DNA from: Polyodon spathula
Lineage: Eukaryota; Chordata; Actinopteri; Acipenseriformes; Polyodontidae
Direction of reading: 5' to 3'
Assembly (NCBI RefSeq): GCF_017654505.1
Contig: NC_054565.1
Coordinates: 5,494,881-5,558,880 of the forward strand
DNA: 64,000 bases
Part shown: piece after piece, positions 38,100 through 55,316 of the stretch
Position numbering within the stretch: the first letter of the stretch is position 1
Layout of the letters: each line of letters begins with the position of its first letter
Position numbers and translations under genes: made by a program
Notes under the pieces: model-generated
Told to the model about the DNA's origin: nothing
What the model saw: only the letters and a program-made list of their open reading frames with translations
Database searches by the model: none

Positions 38100-38134
<35 letters not shown>

Positions 38135-38433
38135 AGCAGTTTTCCAAGGCTAAAATTATCAGACACAAATATGCGCTAGAAGTGTCTAAAAGAACAGAAT
38201 GTACATTCTGAAAACAGATGTAGTCTGTCAATGGCAGAGCATTGACTGAATGGTGAGTAGGCGTCCGTGGCAAAATGTATTGCCATATTTGTTTGTTTAT
38301 CGGTTTATTGCATATTGAAAGAAAATCAGAGAGCTATTTTTAAAGCATAAATACATCTAGAGCCAAACAGCCATATCATGTGCATTGTATACCCCAACCC
38401 TGCATAGCGATACATACATACATGCATACATAG

Positions 38434-38563
38434 AGACTCCTCATTCTATTCAAATCATGTGACAATGACAATGAACTGCTGGCTCCAATTATACATCATG
38501 TGAGAGCAGGTGGAGTTCAAAGGTCACATTGGCACATGATTTGAATGGAATTAGGAAGTCACT
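38434..38563. repeat. foldback element (ATTCAAATCATGTG arms)
   Basis: The left arm TCTATTCAAATCATGTGACA pairs with GCACATGATTTGAATGGA and its flanks at the right end. About 27 of 31 positions match over the whole arms. About 130 bases, non-coding. Confidence 0.6.
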
Positions 38564-41500
38564 CAAGAAAAGCTCCAAAACAGGTAAACAGACATAGATG
38601 CCTTCATTAAAAGCAAGATAATAATAATATATAAGAATAAGAACAATCTACGCCCCGTCGCTGTTCACAGTGAGTGCAAGTAGCTTTGAGTCATAGCTTA
38701 TTTGAGTTTGTACAGTACACAGAAGAAGCAGTGTAATGTGGTGGCGTGTTAGAGTTTACATTTTATTCCTTGGCCAAAGCTTTAGAAGCTTTGAAATATT
38801 TATTTGGATTCATTCCACACAGAGCTGATAGTGTGTTTCTTCATTCCCCCCAAAAAAGTGCTTGACTAAGCAGATACACACAGCCAGATGCATTTGCAGT
38901 AGCCCAGAACAGCCGAGCTCCAAGAGTACTGAACTGTTTGTGTAGGCTCTGCCTGTTCCACCCTGCACTGCATCCCCAGACCTGAGAAGAAACAGTGAGT
39001 CTTTTAATAGGCTGGCCTGGGAGTAATGAGGGCAGCATTGACCACAAAGTGACTGCGTCATTCTCCAAAACTATTTCCTGTTGCTGCTGCTGCTGCTCCA
39101 GCTTTAATGCTAAACAGACCTCTCTTTTCAACTTTCCAGTAAGGAGCACAAGAAAACCCCTCCGTCATCGCATGCTGTAAGGTCCCTGCTCGGAAGACTT
39201 GAACAAGATTTAAGGAAAGGAGTGGAGGAAGAGACGGTATGGTGATAGGTAAAGCCCTTCTTCAATTCTTCTACACTGTAAATGAGAGCTTGTTGTTGGA
39301 GGTACACACAGTTCATAGTCCCCAGCTGCTGATGTGAGGAATGCCGCAGATGTGTTGAGTGTCTTGATAGAGTGGAGAAGCAGTGTTAGCTGCCAAAGCT
39401 GGGAACTGGGAAAAGTGGCTCTGCATCCCATAAGACAAAGTACTACAGCATTGCCAAAAAGCTGGAACGCGCTTCGGTTTAAATGCATATGGTAGGTGGC
39501 AAAGACTATAGTATATATTTTTAGGCAACTGCAGACTTCAATATCCTAACATGTGCTTTAACATGTAGGTATTGCATTGATTCATGTATTCATGTATTTA
39601 TTTAAACACACCTTTGTGTTAAAAGTATAGGAATGTTAGAGTTCTCAAGCAGTATATGAAGAAAAGTCAAGCAAAAACATTTTTCAACTAGTGCCTTCAT
39701 CAATGCCACAAGCAATAGACCATAACTATCAAACAAAATACATATTAGCAGTAACAACATTTCAAAATGCCTTATTAATACTTAGCAGGTAATATTTTAA
39801 CACAAATAAAGTGGAGTTCAACATTGTATCCTCCTTACATACAGTATTCCTATCATATGTTTATATTTATAAAAAAAAAACTAAATTTAAAATCTGAAAT
39901 GTAGGTTTTTCTCTATGAACCCACATTTTCTCACTATCTCATGTCACAGAGTAGCAGCTCAGTATGACGAGAGAAATCCGTGCACACTGACATCTCTATT
40001 TTATTTCAGATTTGCATCTTTAAGAGGAAAATGAAATTTTCATCTGATGCATTTGTTCTGTTAATATATTTGCTTGGTACTATTAAATATTTTATTGCAA
40101 GCAAAGCTTATTCTGTCCATTATGAAAGATACAATGTACTGTTTACTTGACGACTGAAATCTACCAACAGACCTTACAACATGCTCTTTGTGTGCTTGGA
40201 AAGTCATCAGCACACTTGACTTTTGGCTAAGCAAGTGGGCAAATGGTTCTGCAATTTTTCATACAGTGTGGCAATAGCATCGCTCATGACTATTCTGCAA
40301 AAGCAGCTGCTTCTAAAGACAGCAGAGAAGTGTTACTTTGTAGTTTGAAGCATCTTAGAATCAAAGTCCAGCAGCTGTGCTGAAGCACACAAGGGTGAAG
40401 GATTAGGCTTCTTAGCATGTGGATATTTAGTAAAGCATTTGCTTGAACACAGTAGTGCCTGATATGTCAGTACAGTTCTAAGGTTTAACATCACATGGCG
40501 ACCTCAAAAAATCATTTCCGAGCCAGTAAAAAAATTAACCACACTTCTTCTGAGGCAGGGGATTTTGAGATTCAATTAGTCTGGGACACGAAGGAAACAA
40601 TTCATACTTTGTATGTGCATGAGATTCCTTTATTGCTTTACAGTTTGTATACATACACTAATTAAACAAAAGCATGACTTAAAAATGTTTTTAGTTAGTT
40701 ATAGTCGTTTTCCTCTGTCATTAATTTACTCAAGTTGTTTGTTTCTGTTTTGTAACATTAAGGTGTAATTCTCTCCTTTCAAAAACGTAAGACTATTACG
40801 GTAAATGCTTTAAAAATATGGGTTTTAGTCTGCTTAGTTGTACCAAAGCATATATGATGAATGTTAAAGATATACATTTCCTGCCATATACTATAGTATG
40901 AATTTCAGTGAACTATTAGAAACTATTTGGATGCTTCTATGCACTGTTAGAAATGTTGGTTTCATGACATGAACAACAGTGGCACAGTCCCTTATAAAAG
41001 TTTCCCCCATGCATTTCCCATGGGTATACCATACATTTACTAAAGCTTACCATGGTCTGCCATCCCTATTTATTTTAGTAAACATCTCAACTCTGTTTTA
41101 TGCTTTACTACCGTCTGCTATGACTAGCCCCTACACACCAGCCCTGACAAGTTGAATCTTGTTGAGTTTCTCATCATCGTTTGCAGGTTTAGTTGCTGCA
41201 AAGACAAATAAATAAATCCTTTTCTGAAAAAAACATTCCTTTCATCTGAAGTACAGGAATTCTCACATATTCACAGTGTTTTGTTCTTTGGGTGTGTCTC
41301 TATGGTAGCAAGAAGTGTGTGAAAAAAAAAGGATTCCCTATCGATAAATAACGGGCTTGTGTGGAAATGGTCAAGAAATGTTGTGTTGGTAGTACTTTTA
41401 AAGCTTGAACAGCCTTGCTATGCATAATAAATCTTGGCAGAGCGGGGATCTGCCAGCTGCATGTTTGATTGGAAACTCAGAGGGAACGTGGGCAGCATTT

Positions 41501-44500
41501 CTAACTGAAATGGACTGATTCAAAGGAAGGTTACACACCAAAAAAATGGATGTGAATTGAACTGCCACAAACGTTGTGTACGGATTTGAAACATGACTGC
41601 TGGAAGGGTGGCTCTGCTTCCACGTTATGGTGTTTTAAATTTTGCAATGACGTTTTCTGTTTAAATGGGTGCTCCTTTGTTGAAACACGCACAGCGGACA
41701 ATCATTAAAGCTGTCTTGGTGTTGCGTGGCTTGCATCATGTGGATGTTTCTTGCACTAACTTTCCTCCCAAGCTTATGAAGGGTGTAATTTGCAGACGTT
41801 TTAAAAAGAAACTAAAGAAATAAAATCAAGGAAGGCCTTTGTGACAGACGATGGTTTCTTTTTAATGAGGACTGTGTTGGAGATTCTCTCATCTTAGCAC
41901 TTGATTTATTTCTGTGTTTGTGCTTTATTTAGTGCTGTTCCACGATGGTTGAGAAAGCACAAAGCTTGCTTTATACTTCTACAGTTGCCACAGAACTGAA
42001 AACAAAAACAAGGGACCTTACTTGGCAGAGAGTATTAAGAACTATCCCGGTTCCTCTGTATTTTTAAGTAAGAATAGCAAGAGAAGGATAAGGTTAAGGT
42101 TAAGGATAAGGTAATAGAGAATGTAGCGCACTATAAACTAGAAATACAGTAATGTATTTTTTTCCTTTCTAAAACTATTTTACTAAAACACTAAAAAAAA
42201 GGTTCAGAGCTATAATAAATTATGCAGTAAATGTTGATTGATTAATATGGAATTACCTTGTGCTCTTTTTGACTGTAATAACTGTTAGTAATTGTTGCAA
42301 TAATGACTGATAATTGTTACCCGGTTTACACAAGTATAGCAGCAAGGGTTTTACAGTAAGGTTTTTATTTAAACTCCTGGTCATTTCCTAAAACAATAAT
42401 AAATAAATAACTATCCCGTGTTGGCTTTGTGAAAGATATTGTACTACAGCTTTTCCTGTGACTCCAGCAGTAACAAGGCGTGCAGCTGGAAGGAAGTACC
42501 CGCCTCTTTCCAGCCTCTGAATGCTTCTCTCTCAGTCACAGAAATTTGCACAGACTGCATCCAGTCTGAGTGCCTTGGAGCAGCCAGGAGCAGCTTTTTT
42601 TTTTTTTTTGCAGCATAGTGCACCCTTTTTCTTTTTGGCAAAAGCTGTCTTTCTGAAGCAAGGGATGAAATTCCCTCTTGAGTGCAGTCATTTATAACTT
42701 TTGCCCATTCTAACGTAGACATCCTGTTCTGTGCTATATGTTTATGGTAAGTGTGCAAAAGTTTTACATCCTCTTGTTGAATTTCTCTTTTCAGTTTTAA
42801 GTATCCTTTTAAAAACTGTTTATGTGCAAACCATCGCTGCAATTTAAATGTAAGCTTGAATGGCACTATTGTTGTGAAACTGACAGCATACTCATTTGAC
42901 TGTTTGGCACAAGTGCTGTGAGAGCAGAGAGGCTTGTATAATGATGGCTTTAGGGTTTAAGTTTGTGTTGTGTTTAATCAGCTGAATGGCGGGTAATGTC
43001 CACGCATATACAAATGTAAGCTTACTGATGCAGTTTTAGTAACTTGGAGAAGAAGAGTATCTCAATTATCAGATTCGGATTCTAAAGCCAGCTTGCAGCC
43101 AGTCGCTGTTAAATGTTCATTAAGTAGCATGTTACCTCTAAGCACTTATATATTTACTAGTTATATGAAACCCAGTAATTAGAGGGGAGGGTTCAAAGGT
43201 GCACAGGGTGCTGACAGTCAGATATCAAAGTGAGAAAGAGATGCCCCAGGCTGCCCTTTTCTTTGAGTAGAAGCTGAGCGGCAGGGAGGAACCTGTGTAC
43301 TGAAAACAAGCATGCTCTTCAGATAGAAGTGCTGTAGCATGTAGAGTCAGCAGAGTAATACGATCTGTGCCTTTCACAAGTGTTTAACACACCCTGTTGA
43401 TAAACGCATAGAGTGTTGTTAGCCTATGTGATACTGATCATGAAAGCATTTAAAACAAAGCCAACGTCATTGCTAGTGCCACGCATCATTCTGTCAATAC
43501 CTTTCAGTGTGTACAGTTAGGGGTCATGAAGCATGCCGATTAGAAAAAAAAACACAAGCTTTTCTCAAGAGTTCTTTTAAGTACTCTGTGTCCTTAATCA
43601 ATTCCAATACTTTTTAAAGGGACAATTAAAGTTAACATTTTTGTGCGGATTATTTGTGGGTGCTGTTGCAGATACAGAGACCGAGTAACTTCAATGGCAA
43701 GGAAATGTTGGCTATTAGCATACCTAATCAATCAGTCAGGTGAGTGACAGCCTGCTAAACAAACGTATGTGCTTTAAATCAACTGTTTCCTCATGTATGT
43801 CTATACCCTGCAATTATTGTACCAAACAGAACATATTTCAATTGAACTATGCATCACTCAGTCCCTCTGTGTATTAAATCATTTACCAAAGCTCATTGTC
43901 CACAAATACATATTCAGTTGGCCTATCTTTAAAAAGAAGACACAGTTCCTTTAATTAAATTGCTGTGCAGAGCACCAAAGGGGCGCCGTTGCAGATCAAA
44001 GCCAATCAGACATCATAATGGGTAGCATACTGTAGGTGTCTAGGCTTAGAGTGTGGGAGGTCAGGGGTCAATCCCTTAGGGATTTGCCTCAGCCATTATT
44101 CTAATCTTAACAGGGCAATTTTGACCAGGCATGCGTGAAGCCTACCTGGCAACAGGGAGTAGTTTGCCATTGAGGTCCTTCATACCCAAGATAGAAGTTG
44201 ACCATGGTAAATTTGTGCAACAGTTTTGTAGTTTATCATGACCCTCCATTGGCTTGCATTGCATTGGGATTTGAGAGTTGTGTTCACAGCTCTCTTTGTA
44301 GCTCATGAGTGCATCCAATCACAATCAAAGGAGCTTCCGAGTGCATATGTTAGGCATCACCCATCCCGTGTGACCACCTGTAGCCAAAAATGTTACAATA
44401 TTTGTGCCTGTGTCACTGTAACACTGCCAGCAGACAGGGTGCAAAGGTTTTAGCATGTTTGTCTAGGCTCTAACATGCTTTCAGTATGCTTACCATGGTA

Positions 44501-47500
44501 CATCGCAGTAACGTTTTTTAGGGGTCTAAGTAGTATTTGGCACCGAGAAGGCATCATTTTTGCAAAAGTTTTGTTTTTTTTTGTTGGTGAAGTCACATGT
44601 TTGGCAGCATCTCCATCTGGGCTTGATGAGTAATAGACTTGAACCTCAGGAGAAAGGACAGCATGCACAGATGGGGCTGTAGTTATGCTTGCACGCTTAA
44701 CTGTGAATTAACCACTGATCTGAGAGGAAAAAGACAACGTTTTTTGGAGAGAAAGGGGTAAGGCTCTGATAATGTGCAGGACACATTGGAAAGAACAACC
44801 AAGGACAAGGAACTTCACATTGCTTTTAAGGGATTTTGGGAGATAAAATCTCTCAAGTCCCCAATTGAATTAACTTTATCTCTTAATGGGAATTGTAGCT
44901 TTGTTTAAATTGACAGTAGAGGACTATTTATCTTGATTCAATTTAATTGCCCTTCACTGACTATTGTGTCATTATGAAGTGCGTTATTCCCAATTCTGTA
45001 GCACAATTAAATCAAAGTTTCAGAGATAGGACACACCCTAAGCCCACCACTGCCTTAGCAACCATAAAAATCAATCTGTGTAACAAGTTTACTTCATCTT
45101 TAAGACAACACACAAGATAAACATGCGATTTGATTTAAAACTGCATCTTTGATCATTGCCTTTGTTCTAGATCTGTGCACACAGCTCTGCCTGAACGTGC
45201 AATCAAGATGTCTTTAGAGTTAGATGGTTAAAAACTGTGTGACGTTGATGAGGAGCGGCGATTCTCAGCCTGCACCGTTGTTATCTTTTCTGGGTCAAAG
45301 GACCGCTGATTATTTTACCCAGTGCAGATGTAACCCACTTGGGAGGGACAGCATATTTGAAATACTCGTGCCAGGGCAATTTGTTTAGGTTGCTGACAAA
45401 TCTAGTGAAACATTAAACAGCACGGTGGGGAATTCAAATTTTTTTTTATTTTATTTTACTACAGAAATTTTCTATTGAAAAACATTTAGTAATACTAAAA
45501 GAAATATTGTAAATTTAGTCAATGTTAATTTGAAATACACAACGAAATTCAAGAAAGTTTTGGCTGAGGCCTACCTCCGTGCCGTAATAATCTTTTGTCT
45601 AGTTTTTAGTCTTTAGAGACAGTTGAGAACATTTTGTCGATGACACAACAGGATTCAAAATGAGGTAGAGTTTTGTGTATCGCGTCCAGTAGGGTCTTGG
45701 CTTGTGTATCTGTGAGCCCTGTCACATACACTGTACAGTTTGTAGTTCTCCACCATTCGCTTGGCGCTAAAGCTAAGTATTAGTAAATGTGGCACTGTGG
45801 CACCGAAATATGTATTTTCAAGATTTGCTGTTTGGTTTCAGGAAACAAATAACAGCGGTCAATAATGCACTTAGATTTTCCCTGCCCTGAGGCTATGGCA
45901 GTCAAACTGTTTTTGATATGCATCAGCTGGGCTAATAATTGATACTTTCTGTTAACATTCAAGCTGATGGGTCTGGCAAAACTAGCAGCTGATTAAAGTT
46001 CCCTTGAGCAAAGAAGCACGAGTGCCAATGTGGATTTCAAAAGAAGAACAAGCTACTACAGTGCCCTTTGCCAGTTTAAAGATGCAGAGCTCTATATGTT
46101 TTTAAACATTTTTCATATTCTTGGTACTGAATCCTGTGGTGTAAAATGTTACAAAAATAGCATGTTGGGAGAGAAAAAAAAAAAAAAGTTGCATTTTCAC
46201 AGTATATGATCAGCCCCTGTTGTGTAAGGAGTAGCCGTTAGTTACACACCACAACAGGAAGTTAAATGTAAGGGTTTATGAAGGGAGGGAGGCAGTTTCT
46301 GTGCCTTAACCTGAAACTACCTGAAGAGGCTGGTTTCTGATTAGGTACACAGAAGAATGTAGTACACTGTCGCCAAAGATGGTGAAACGTTGCAGCTTTT
46401 ATTGGTTTAAAGAAATACAATGCTGCACCTCTGATTGAGAGACCCGAGGAATGAAAGCTCAGTGTAAGCACGTGGGTAGTGCTAATGCAGATTATGTAGC
46501 TGAAATCCATTTTGTAGGGGTTTATGCTTTTTTTCTAATTATTTGTTCCTCTCGCTTTTCGTTTGTTATTGGTACTGCGTGTGTGTAATCTGGGGACTGG
46601 AATGAAGTGGGCAGTGGTAATAGATGAGCTGGGAAGGAATGAGGAGGGGGAGGAGGAGGCTGCTAGGGGTCGGCGATAGATGTTGATTCCTGTTAATGGC
46701 TTGTCTCGTATGAAAGTGTGTTTTGTGCTGCTTGGTGATAACTGTTAGTTTTGATGTGTTCTTGCTGTGTGGACTCTTTACGTTCTGGCTCTTGTTTCCT
46801 TGGAGGTACAGTCTAAACAGTGTTCATGTTAGTTAGTTAGTTTGCTATGTTACCATTTCTTTATTCAAGTATGAATTTATCTTACAAATATTAATTTAAC
46901 ATATAGTGCCTTGCATGCCATTTATGTAACTGTTGTACAAGCATTGATTTTGGAATGGAAATCCTTTTCATACAATTTTTTTTCATTTTTTATGTGTGTT
47001 CAAAATGATAGCCAACAATGTTATTTGGTGTAGGGAGGCCTTAGTTTGAAGCAGCTATCTCTGAAATGTAACTGGAGTGTAATCAGTTTGCACCCTGCAT
47101 TCACTGATATTGGATGGTAAATGACAGAGTAGAATGGTATTGAAGGCAGGGAATTAACGCCAGCCCCTTTTACAGAAAGGTAGAGCACATGTACAATGTA
47201 CTGTCAGCATTGTCTATCCATTCTTGACATAGCAAGGAAGCACAACATGCCACTGGCACTTTGTTCTATCTGCAGATAGATTTGCTAGCATCTTGAAAAA
47301 CACATAACACCCAACTCCTGTCATTGTGTAGTTCAAGTCTTTTAGTTTTTTTTTTTATATAAGCCTTGAATTCAAGTCACGCAATCTTTATTAATGTGTT
47401 TCTACTCATGCTAGCAGTGGTTCTTCTACTCAACAGCAGTCTCCTTATAGCATTCCCATACTCCCAGTATCTCGCTGTTTGATTGGACACGTCTTGCTGA

Positions 47501-47935
47501 ATCCTTATTAGTCATATATCTTCCAAGTGTGCCATCTGCTCTGCCCATGGAGGCACGCACCATCAGTCCCCTATGCACTGGAAACAGTTTCTTCTCTGGA
47601 TAGGAAGTAGGTTACCTCCATGACCCCGTAAAAAGGACACACATGTTTTGTATCCCACAATAACCAAAGTCCCATTTTATTAATAAAATGAGTGTAAGGC
47701 TCGTACATGTGTGAAAGATCAATCATTGGATGACATCAGACTAGGTTTTATTGCAGATCTTCAGGCATGGAATGAAGTTCTGAGGCCACGTTTTGCACGT
47801 TTTTTACAGCTGTGTGATTTATACCACATTGACAGATGTCTGAGTCTCACTCACCTATTTGACTTCTAGTACTTATGCTTCATAATTTATAAGTGAGCAT
47901 CATAAATTCTGGCTTTGGCCCTGTTGGTGCCCATA

Positions 47936-47937
<2 letters not shown>

Positions 47938-47990
<53 letters not shown>

Positions 47991-48020
47991 GTGGGGGGGG
48001 GGGGGGGGGGGGGGGGGGGG
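47938..48020 (+). repeat. (GT)n plus G-run microsatellite
   Basis: About 25 GT repeats run directly into roughly 32 G bases broken by one T. Such a G-run is likely unstable and may be mis-sized in the assembly. Confidence 0.97.
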
Positions 48021-48639
48021 TTGCCTCTAGGAAAGTCAATGCGTTGTTTGCTTAGCTGCAGGCTTAACATGGTATCGACAGTTAGTAAACCAATAAAAGG
48101 TAATTGTAAATTAAAACTGCTGTACAGTTATGCTTCTTCTTCTGCATATTAACATTTATCTTTTGTACAATGTCTAAATATTATTATTATTATTATTGCT
48201 ACATAAATATCAAACCTTAAATCAGAGTACCATGATGAATGTTTAATCTTAGGTAACAATGTGAATAGCTTCTTGTATGATGAGATTAAATACTACAGTA
48301 CGCGGTAGTCTTATGCAGGTGAAAAGATCAGGTTTGTGAAAAACCACAGGCTTTTTTACCCTGGGAGCTCCCCTTCTCCAGCACAACTTTCTGTCTTCCA
48401 TCTGTCTTCCATTAACTCCAGTCTCATGCCTGCATACCGTTTCTGCTTGTAGTTTTAGCTTGGGTTCATGTCTTATGTCATAGAAATACCTGCATGAGGT
48501 TTCGATGAGTGCAGTATTTCTCTCTGGGTAATTTAAAGAACATAATGCTCAATGTGTTTTAACACTGTGGATTCGCTGTTGATGTCCCTTTCTCTGATAG
48601 CAAAACAGTACCTGATGATTTCTAACACAATGTTTAAAA

Positions 48640-48905
48640 GGATAAAGGATATACAACATTCTAAAAGCTTCACGTCTGCCACTGATGGTCACCGGTTCAA
48701 ATCCCACCTCTGCCACTGACTAACTCGCTGTGTGACCCTTACAAGTCACTTAACCTCCTTGTGCTCCATCCTGCGGATGAGATGTTAAATCAATGTCCTA
48801 TTGTAAGTGACTCTGCATATAATGCACAGTTCACAGCCTACCTCTGTAAAGCTCTTTGTGATGGTGGTCCACTATGAAAGGCGCTATATAAAAATAAAGA
48901 TATTA
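48640..48905 (+). repeat. tRNA-headed SINE with L2-type tail
   Basis: GGTTCAAATCC (48694-48704) is a polymerase III B box. The CTGCCACTGAC, GTGTGACCCTTACAAGTCAC and TTAACCTCCTTGTGC words resemble the core of MIR/CORE-type SINEs. The 3' end AAAGGCGCTATATAAAAATA then AAGA is an L2-type tail, which indicates mobilisation by an L2 LINE. The head upstream of the B box is degraded. Confidence 0.75.
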
Positions 48906-49101
48906 TTAATACTAACAGTCTCTTTTGCAGCAAGTAGCATGCTGGTGGAATTCTCCCAAAAGACAGCAGGAGAGACATGCGTTCATGTATTTATATGGGA
49001 TTTCCACTGACGTACAGCGCTGAGTACTCAGCACAATGCTGTAGTATGCAGATTACTAAATGCATGTAAACGTACTGAGGGTAAGTCTTTATAGTAAAAT
49101 G

Positions 49102-49133
49102 TTCCCAGCCCAGCCCATGTTCAGGGCTGGGAA
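49102..49133. repeat. 10-bp inverted repeat
   Basis: TTCCCAGCCC (49102-49111) pairs with GGGCTGGGAA (49124-49133), forming a GC-rich hairpin with a 12-base loop. Function unknown. Confidence 0.6.
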
Positions 49134-49699
49134 TTGTCTCGCTATCACAGATCTGTAAGGCTGCACGCACCTCACATTGGCTGATGGCTTCCATACGCCA
49201 GACTCCAGTCCAAGCTAAAGAATTTCAGTTGCAGTAAGAGATACAGGCAGTGAAGTGGCCAGATGCAACAGTGAAAGTGCTGAATTTTTCTCACCTTGGG
49301 GAGTTAAAGAGCCTGTTAAAAAATCTAACGTGAAATAAAGCACCTCCTTCGGGCAGTTGAAAATATGTGTAGCAAGTAAAACATTTTTCCATACAGCAGA
49401 ATTGAATCCAGAGGACTGTAAAGGACTGTGCAATGCAGCACTGGCTTGATGGTGTAGCAGGTTACATTTTCAAATAATTTACTGAAAAGCTGCTGTTTTT
49501 TTTTTTCCCTGCCAACACTAAAAGTGTGTACTGGAGGTATTTAAGACCCAGACCAAGCTTCACACATCGACTTTTCATCTCGTCCACAGAGATGTAATTC
49601 TGCTGCTTAGGAAACTGAGTTTATCCTCAAATGATAATGCTGGGGCGTGGGGTTGATACCTGTCCCTGTTTTCCCTGGATCGTCACAGTTTTGAGGATG

Positions 49700-49734
49700 G
49701 TGTCCCGGGAATTTAGTATTCCTTCCCGGGACAC
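49700..49734. repeat. perfect 12-bp hairpin
   Basis: GTGTCCCGGGAA (49700-49711) pairs exactly with TTCCCGGGACAC (49723-49734) around an 11-base loop. Each arm contains a CCCGGG palindrome. It lies in AT-rich surroundings and its origin is unclear. Confidence 0.75.
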
Positions 49735-51131
49735 TAAAAGGTCACATTTTGTATCTTATGATTCCACATCCAGGTACATTACTCAGGGGTGAATCCATGA
49801 AGGGGGGACCTGCCCATGTTACTACAGCAGCACCTCAATGCCAGAACCATATATTGAGACAATGAAGATACAATATTACTACAATAAGCTCACAGTATTA
49901 ACTGGTTATCAATACTATAGTAGTAATATTATCAATGTTTCCTATTGGATGAATAGAGGATTTTCAAAAGAGGGTTTAAACTCTTTATAGTCGTACCTCA
50001 GTGGTGGCAACCCTTCTGGAGCAGGATACACAAGGTTCATTGAAGGATAAAATAAATACTGAAAAATGAATCACTTTACAGCAAAACAGATTGTCTAATT
50101 AAAACTTTGACTCACCATCCGTAGGTTTGGCTGCACAGGAATGTTTTGTCTAAGTGTTCTGCTAGACCGGCAGTCACGCCAACAGCATATCTGTGGTCTA
50201 CATGATGCGAAAACTCGTGTGATTGGATGTCAGCAACAGCCTGAGATGTTGGCGTGTGATTACAGCTTAGCAACAACTGTGAAACAAACTAAAACAAATT
50301 AATTACATTCTTGTTGTGCAAAAGAAAATGTAAAACATTTATTTTTTGTTGAGTCATCTATGACTGTTTTTAATTAGCCAGGGGTCTTTAATTATTAGCT
50401 CAAGGCACAGCTGAAGTGGAGCTCTGATTCATCCTCAGCAAGCACCTTGGTTTTATTGGTCAATCCTAGCACCTCAGTATGCGATTGGCTGTACATACTT
50501 GATATCATCAAACTTGATATCATCAGGCATATCAGCACTCTATGGACACTGCCACATGTTTCAATAACACTGATCTCCCTCACCGCTCAAAAATGAAAGA
50601 CGGTCAGCTCTGAGGTAGTAAAGAGAGGCAATTGAAGTCTGGTTGGAATCAAAATGTTATAAATATCTACCTCAATTGGAGGGCTTCTTCTAATGTCTGT
50701 TTCCAGGGGTAAAGTATCTAAATGTTTCATTTCATTATTTTTAAAGCCCCCCTGGTGTGAGCCAAAGACATCTTTTGAATGGAATTAGTAGCTGTTTTCA
50801 GATGAAATGTGGATGTTTTTCACATTAAACCACGCAACTGCTATTTTGGTTTTGGGAAGACAAACTCTTGTTAAGCTCATTTCCTTTCAAAATACCATGG
50901 TTGTATTTACAGGGTTTGTAGCAGTTCCAAACCGAGTACATAAATAAAATGAACCCTGGCACAAGAAAGACAAGAAAAAGGCCAGATATCTATCTGCCAG
51001 GAATTTAACTCTTGATATAGATTCCATATGACACAGCTTTCAAGAGTGTCAAGAAAAATAAGTTCACTTTCGAAACGTCAGCAGAAACCTAAGACAGGAA
51101 AGCAATCAGATAGTTAGTGTTGAGATCATTT

Positions 51132-51631
51132 NNNNNNNNNNNNNNNNNNNNNNNNNNNNNNNNNNNNNNNNNNNNNNNNNNNNNNNNNNNNNNNNNNNNN
51201 NNNNNNNNNNNNNNNNNNNNNNNNNNNNNNNNNNNNNNNNNNNNNNNNNNNNNNNNNNNNNNNNNNNNNNNNNNNNNNNNNNNNNNNNNNNNNNNNNNNN
51301 NNNNNNNNNNNNNNNNNNNNNNNNNNNNNNNNNNNNNNNNNNNNNNNNNNNNNNNNNNNNNNNNNNNNNNNNNNNNNNNNNNNNNNNNNNNNNNNNNNNN
51401 NNNNNNNNNNNNNNNNNNNNNNNNNNNNNNNNNNNNNNNNNNNNNNNNNNNNNNNNNNNNNNNNNNNNNNNNNNNNNNNNNNNNNNNNNNNNNNNNNNNN
51501 NNNNNNNNNNNNNNNNNNNNNNNNNNNNNNNNNNNNNNNNNNNNNNNNNNNNNNNNNNNNNNNNNNNNNNNNNNNNNNNNNNNNNNNNNNNNNNNNNNNN
51601 NNNNNNNNNNNNNNNNNNNNNNNNNNNNNNN
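51132..51631. other. second assembly gap of exactly 500 N
   Basis: A 500-N placeholder. Its right edge is an extreme T run, so the gap was probably caused by low-complexity sequence. Confidence 0.99.
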
Positions 51632-51645
51632 TTTGCTTTTTTTTT

Positions 51646-51683
<38 letters not shown>

Positions 51684-51710
51684 TTTTTTTTTTTTTTTTT
51701 TTTTTTTTGT

Positions 51711-51807
<97 letters not shown>

Positions 51808-51815
51808 TTTTTTTT
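51632..51815 (+). repeat. long poly(T) tract at the gap edge
   Basis: About 180 bases that are T except for a few scattered G, C and A bases. It is probably a homopolymer or sequencing artefact. The Phe-rich frame across it is not a gene. Confidence 0.9.

Positions 51816-55316
<3,501 letters not shown>

Larger units (their letters stand above)
36129..51131. other. gene-poor region between the two gaps
   Basis: No recognisable gene in 15 kb. It holds the foldbacks, hairpins, SINE and microsatellites listed separately, and a short T/A-rich LINE-tail-like word (TTCTTATGTTCTTATA near 37811). The longest open frame is 140 codons on the minus strand (42444-42866), with no family resemblance. It could be intron or intergenic. 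Confidence 0.4.

Noticed and set aside
42444..42866. 140-codon minus-strand frame
   Set aside because: It includes a Lys run from a T tract, has no recognised motif, and no splice or promoter context supports it.
43672..43739. 68-base possible exon between GTTGCAG and CAG|GTGAGTG
   Set aside because: Good splice-like ends, but two frames are open and neither peptide resembles a known protein; chance is likely.
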